Of a stretch of 7,574 bases of DNA, positions 6,602 through 7,574 are shown piece by piece. Position 1 is the first letter of the stretch; each line of letters starts with the position of its first letter. The position numbers were made by a program, and so were the translations under genes. The stretch comes from Solirubrobacteraceae bacterium (GTDB lineage: Bacteria > Actinomycetota > Thermoleophilia > Solirubrobacterales > Solirubrobacteraceae), in NCBI GenBank assembly GCA_030447005.1, contig JAUJME010000073.1, forward strand, positions 1-7,574, given 5' to 3'. The notes under the pieces were generated by a model. That model saw nothing but the letters and a program-made list of their open reading frames with translations, did no database searches and was not told the DNA's origin.

Positions 6602-7574
6602 GCGCCGCCGCGCAGGTCGAGCGCGGGCTGCGGCTGTGGCGGCTCTTCCGCAACGAGCGCGCGGACCCCGAGCCCTTCTACACGCTGCTCGCCGACGAGC
6701 TGGCCGCCGACCTCGACGCCCGCCACGGCCCGCTGGCCGGCCGTCGCCTGCTCGACCTCGGGTGCGGGCCGGGCTACTACACCGCCGCGCTGCGCCGCCT
6801 CGGCGCGGAGGTGATCCCGGTCGACAACTCGCCGGAGGAGCTCGGCCCGGCGCCGCCCGCCGGGGCGCTGCTGGGCGACGCCGGCGCGCTGCCCCTGCCC
6901 GACGGCCACGCCGACGGCGTGGTCTGCTCGAACCTGCTCGAGCACACGCCGAACACGCCGGAGGTGATCGCCGAGATCGAGCGCGTGCTCGCGCCGGGCG
7001 GCTGGGCGTACGTCTCCTGGACGAACTGGTACTCGCCCCACGGGGGCCACGCGATGAGCCCGTACCACCTGCTCGGCCCGAGCCGGGGCCCCCGCCTCTT
7101 CGAGCGCGTCAACGGCGGGCCGCCGGACAAGAACGCCTACGGCGACGGCCTGTGGCCCGTCCACATCGGTGCGACCCTGCGCGAGGTCCGCTCGCGGCCG
7201 GGGCTGCGGATCACCGGCGTGGAGCCGCGCTACTGGCCGCGGCTGGCGCCGATCATGCGCGTCCCCGGCCTCCGGGAGGTCGCCGCCTGGAACTGCGTCA
7301 TCCGGCTCGAGCGCCTCGCCGGGGCGCCCGCCGCCGGCGGCCTCGAGCTCCTCCTCGACGGCCTGCGCCACGTCGCGGGCTGGCTGAGCGACGACCAGGC
7401 CGCGCGGCTGTGGAGCCGTGCGCGGGCGGTCCCGCCCGGGGGGCGGATCGTCGAGATCGGCTGCTACCACGGGCGCTCGACCGCGGTGCTCGCCTCGGCC
7501 GCCCCCGAGGCCGAGGTGGTGGCGATCGACCCCCACGCGGGCAACGACCGCGGGCCGCGCCAGTGGACGGGCAC
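6598..7574 (+). CDS. Tandem class I SAM-dependent methyltransferase, two domains (3' partial)
   Basis: The frame from ATG 6598 stays open to the window edge (325 full codons), so the C-terminus is missing. Domain 1 (about 1-240) is a Methyltransf_11-like enzyme: SAM-binding motif I LLDLGCGPGYY (51-61), acidic D76 ending strand 2, GDAGALPLPDGHADGVVCSN (93-112) with LLEH (113-116), and VLAPGG (130-135). Its tail contains SPHGGHAMSPYHLLG (146-160) and a VPGLREVAAWN segment (222-232), like a methyltransferase type I recall from actinobacterial glycan clusters. Domain 2 begins near GWLSDDQAARLW (261-272) and shows a second SAM motif IVEIGCYHGRST (284-295) and AIDPH (309-313), typical of the Methyltransf_24 group; it is cut off after 325. 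No ATG, GTG or TTG lies between 7258 and the second SAM motif, which argues for a true fusion over two abutting genes. The start overlaps the upstream stop as ATGA. Likely role: O-methylation of a sugar or acid in the glycan; substrates are unknown. Confidence 0.85.
   Translation, partial: MSAAAQVERGLRLWRLFRNERADPEPFYTLLADELAADLDARHGPLAGRRLLDLGCGPGYYTAALRRLGAEVIPVDNSPEELGPAPPAGALLGDAGALPLPDGHADGVVCSNLLEHTPNTPEVIAEIERVLAPGGWAYVSWTNWYSPHGGHAMSPYHLLGPSRGPRLFERVNGGPPDKNAYGDGLWPVHIGATLREVRSRPGLRITGVEPRYWPRLAPIMRVPGLREVAAWNCVIRLERLAGAPAAGGLELLLDGLRHVAGWLSDDQAARLWSRARAVPPGGRIVEIGCYHGRSTAVLASAAPEAEVVAIDPHAGNDRGPRQWTG

Larger units (their letters stand above)
777..7574 (+). other. Putative surface-glycan assembly operon (3' end outside window)
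   Basis: Five same-strand genes follow one candidate promoter with no internal gap above 11 bp. Junctions are GTGA overlap (2270-2273), 8-bp overlap (3807-3814), 11-bp gap (4209-4219) and ATGA overlap (6598-6601). Contents are flippase, GT-C-like transferase, TPR-like anchor protein, GT4-flippase fusion and tandem methyltransferase: a coherent set for making, exporting and decorating a lipid-linked glycan. Missing from the window are a recognisable initiating phosphoglycosyltransferase, a clear Wzy polymerase and nucleotide-sugar synthesis genes; they may lie downstream or elsewhere. Confidence 0.65.

Noticed and set aside
1..7574. CRISPR arrays, insertion sequences, tRNA or rRNA genes, phage or defence genes
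   Set aside because: I saw no regularly spaced repeats, transposase motifs, terminal inverted repeats or RNA gene signatures; the window is accounted for by the listed genes and one short intergenic gap.

Overview
The window is very GC-rich (mid-70s percent by eye) and almost fully coding, all on the + strand, with codons that nearly always end in G or C. Together with the sigma factor type and the actinobacterial flavour of the surface-glycan genes, this suggests a high-GC actinobacterium. Thermoleophilia (Solirubrobacterales and relatives) is my best guess, but that is inference and not proven by any marker here.

Layout: (1) bases 1-695 hold the 3' part of a sigma-70 family sigma factor gene, with regions 2, 3 and 4 visible. 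(2) Bases 696-776 are the only real intergenic gap. It carries a perfect 11-bp inverted repeat (709-733), probably the end of the sigma unit, and then a plausible sigma-70-type promoter (738-766) that ends only 10 nt before the next ATG, so the next mRNA is probably leaderless or nearly so. (3) Bases 777-7574 form a tightly packed run of five genes: a Wzx-type flippase, a GT-C-like multi-pass membrane glycosyltransferase, a small membrane-anchored TPR-like protein, a GT4 glycosyltransferase fused to a second Wzx-type flippase, and a protein with two successive class I SAM-methyltransferase domains that runs off the window end. The junctions are a 4-bp GTGA overlap, an 8-bp overlap, an 11-bp gap and a 4-bp ATGA overlap, as expected for a translationally coupled operon.

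How the genes could work together: the GT4 domain would add a sugar to a lipid-linked precursor on the cytoplasmic face, one or both flippases would move lipid-linked glycans across the membrane, the GT-C protein would transfer a sugar from a polyprenyl-phosphate donor on the outer face, and the methyltransferases would methylate a sugar or related group. The TPR protein could be a scaffold. The overall role is surface polysaccharide or glycolipid assembly; the chemical product cannot be read from this window.

The most unusual points are the two multi-domain fusions (GT4-flippase and methyltransferase-methyltransferase), two different flippases in one operon, and a sigma factor with substitutions at positions that normally read and melt the promoter.
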